A DNA stretch of 7,025 nt from an uncultured Sulfurovum sp. (GTDB taxonomy: Bacteria > Campylobacterota > Campylobacteria > Campylobacterales > Sulfurovaceae). The DNA lies in assembly GCA_902727905.1 (NCBI GenBank), contig CACVAR010000294.1:5136-12160 (forward strand), written 5' to 3'. The notes below the pieces were generated by a model. It saw only the letters and a list, made by a program, of their open reading frames with translations, had not been told where the DNA came from and did not search any database. Every line of letters begins with the position of its first letter. The first letter of the stretch is position 1. This document shows, in pieces, positions 6,851-7,025 of the stretch. The translations under genes and the position numbers were made by a program.

Positions 6851-6889
6851 TTGATTGTTATTTATCCCATCATTTTTGTAAAGGGGTAC

Positions 6890-6895
6890 ATTTTA
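6890..6895 (-). promoter_or_regulatory. Candidate -10 element for the ctpA operon
   Basis: On the minus strand the sequence TAGATAAAAT contains TAAAAT, five of six matches to TATAAT, about 40 nt before the ctpA ATG, with T-rich blocks upstream. There is no recognisable -35 at the usual spacing. That is common for sigma-70 promoters in Campylobacterota, where the -35 is poorly conserved. In such AT-rich DNA similar hexamers arise by chance, so this is only a candidate; a TATAAA further upstream (around 6940) is an alternative. Confidence 0.3.
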
Positions 6896-6964
6896 TCTAA
6901 AATTCATAAATATTTAGTGATTTTCTACTTATCTTAGTTTATAAAGATGTTTTAAAAGCTATTT

Positions 6965-6980
6965 TGGGACTAAAGTTGCA
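6965..6980 (+). promoter_or_regulatory. Candidate sigma-54 (RpoN) promoter facing right, out of the window
   Basis: TGGGACTAAAGTTGCA matches the -24/-12 pattern TGGCAC-N5-TTGCA with one mismatch in the first block. It has the required GG and GC dinucleotides separated by exactly 10 nt (GG at 6966-6967, GC at 6978-6979), followed by a T run. Transcription would start near 6990 and read rightward into a gene beyond 7025, divergent from ctpA. In Campylobacterota sigma-54 mainly drives flagellar rod and hook genes, but the target here is not visible. The match is good for DNA this AT-rich, yet a single-site match is not proof. Confidence 0.4.
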
Positions 6981-7025
6981 TTTTTTTATCAAAATTTATA
7001 TTAGAATGTTGAATAAATTAAAATA

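Larger units (their letters stand above)
6851..7025. other. Non-coding intergenic region at the right end
   Basis: This 175-bp, very AT-rich stretch lies between the ctpA start and the window edge. It holds candidate promoters in both directions (listed separately). Near the edge an ATG at 7006 on the plus strand opens a frame (M-L-N-K-L-K) that runs off the window; it has no Shine-Dalgarno and is not called as a gene. No tRNA, repeat array or strong terminator hairpin is visible. Confidence 0.8.

Noticed and set aside
5295..6854. Plus-strand open frames at 5295-5492 and 6573-6854 opposite purC and ctpA
   Set aside because: Antisense shadows, serine-rich and without recognisable motifs. The genes on the minus strand carry complete catalytic motifs.
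6856..6867. Possible Fur-like palindrome just upstream of ctpA (GATAAATAACAATC on the minus strand, within 6853-6866)
   Set aside because: Only the outer GAT/ATC and a few inner positions are symmetric. The match to the Fur consensus is too poor in DNA this AT-rich.
6882..6889. GTA...TAC around AAGGGG considered as an operator or plus-strand ribosome binding site
   Set aside because: The symmetry is three bases per arm only, and no plus-strand start codon follows at a usable distance.
1..7025. Search for a novel defence, mobile or RNA-based system
   Set aside because: All but about 200 bp is occupied by recognisable housekeeping genes or small operon members. No direct-repeat arrays, transposase motifs, integration sites or structured RNA signatures were seen.

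Overview
The window is an AT-rich chromosomal segment. By protein resemblance and gene order it looks like a member of the Campylobacterota (the former Epsilonproteobacteria, such as Sulfurimonas, Arcobacter or Campylobacter relatives). The order protease ctpA, purC, purS, purQ, a periplasmic SH3-type protein, then plsC is one I recall from Campylobacter jejuni and relatives. I could not check this against a database, and the genus is not decided.

Layout: rpoD, the primary sigma factor gene, occupies the left quarter (18-1880) on the plus strand. It starts at TTG behind a near-perfect Shine-Dalgarno sequence. The rest, 6850 down to 1894, is one tightly packed minus-strand array of seven genes, read in the order ctpA (S41 C-terminal processing protease), purC, purS, purQ, a membrane-anchored periplasmic protein with a C-terminal SH3-like domain, plsC (acyl-glycerophosphate acyltransferase) and a small hypothetical gene. 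The only gap in the array is 30 bp, between ctpA and purC. The three junctions purC/purS, purS/purQ and purQ/SH3-protein each share one base in the form TAATG. The SH3-protein gene overlaps plsC by 23 bp, and the last junction is TAA directly followed by ATG. The array converges on rpoD with 13 bp between the stop codons and no recognisable intrinsic terminator.

Functionally the array mixes two themes. PurC, PurS and PurQ supply de novo purine synthesis; PurS and PurQ are accessory subunits of FGAM synthase, whose catalytic PurL is not in this window. CtpA, the SH3 protein and PlsC act at the membrane or in the periplasm. The grouping therefore looks like a growth-linked housekeeping operon rather than a single pathway.

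The right end (6851-7025) is the only non-coding stretch, 175 bp. It should carry the promoter of the ctpA operon. On the plus strand it also holds a good match to a sigma-54 promoter (GG-N10-GC, 6965-6980) pointing out of the window. I see no mobile element, CRISPR array, tRNA, rRNA or defence system, and no convincing sign of a wholly new system. The observations worth following are the sigma-54-like site, the SH3 protein and its two cysteines, the small helix-rich hypothetical protein, and the terminator-free convergent junction.
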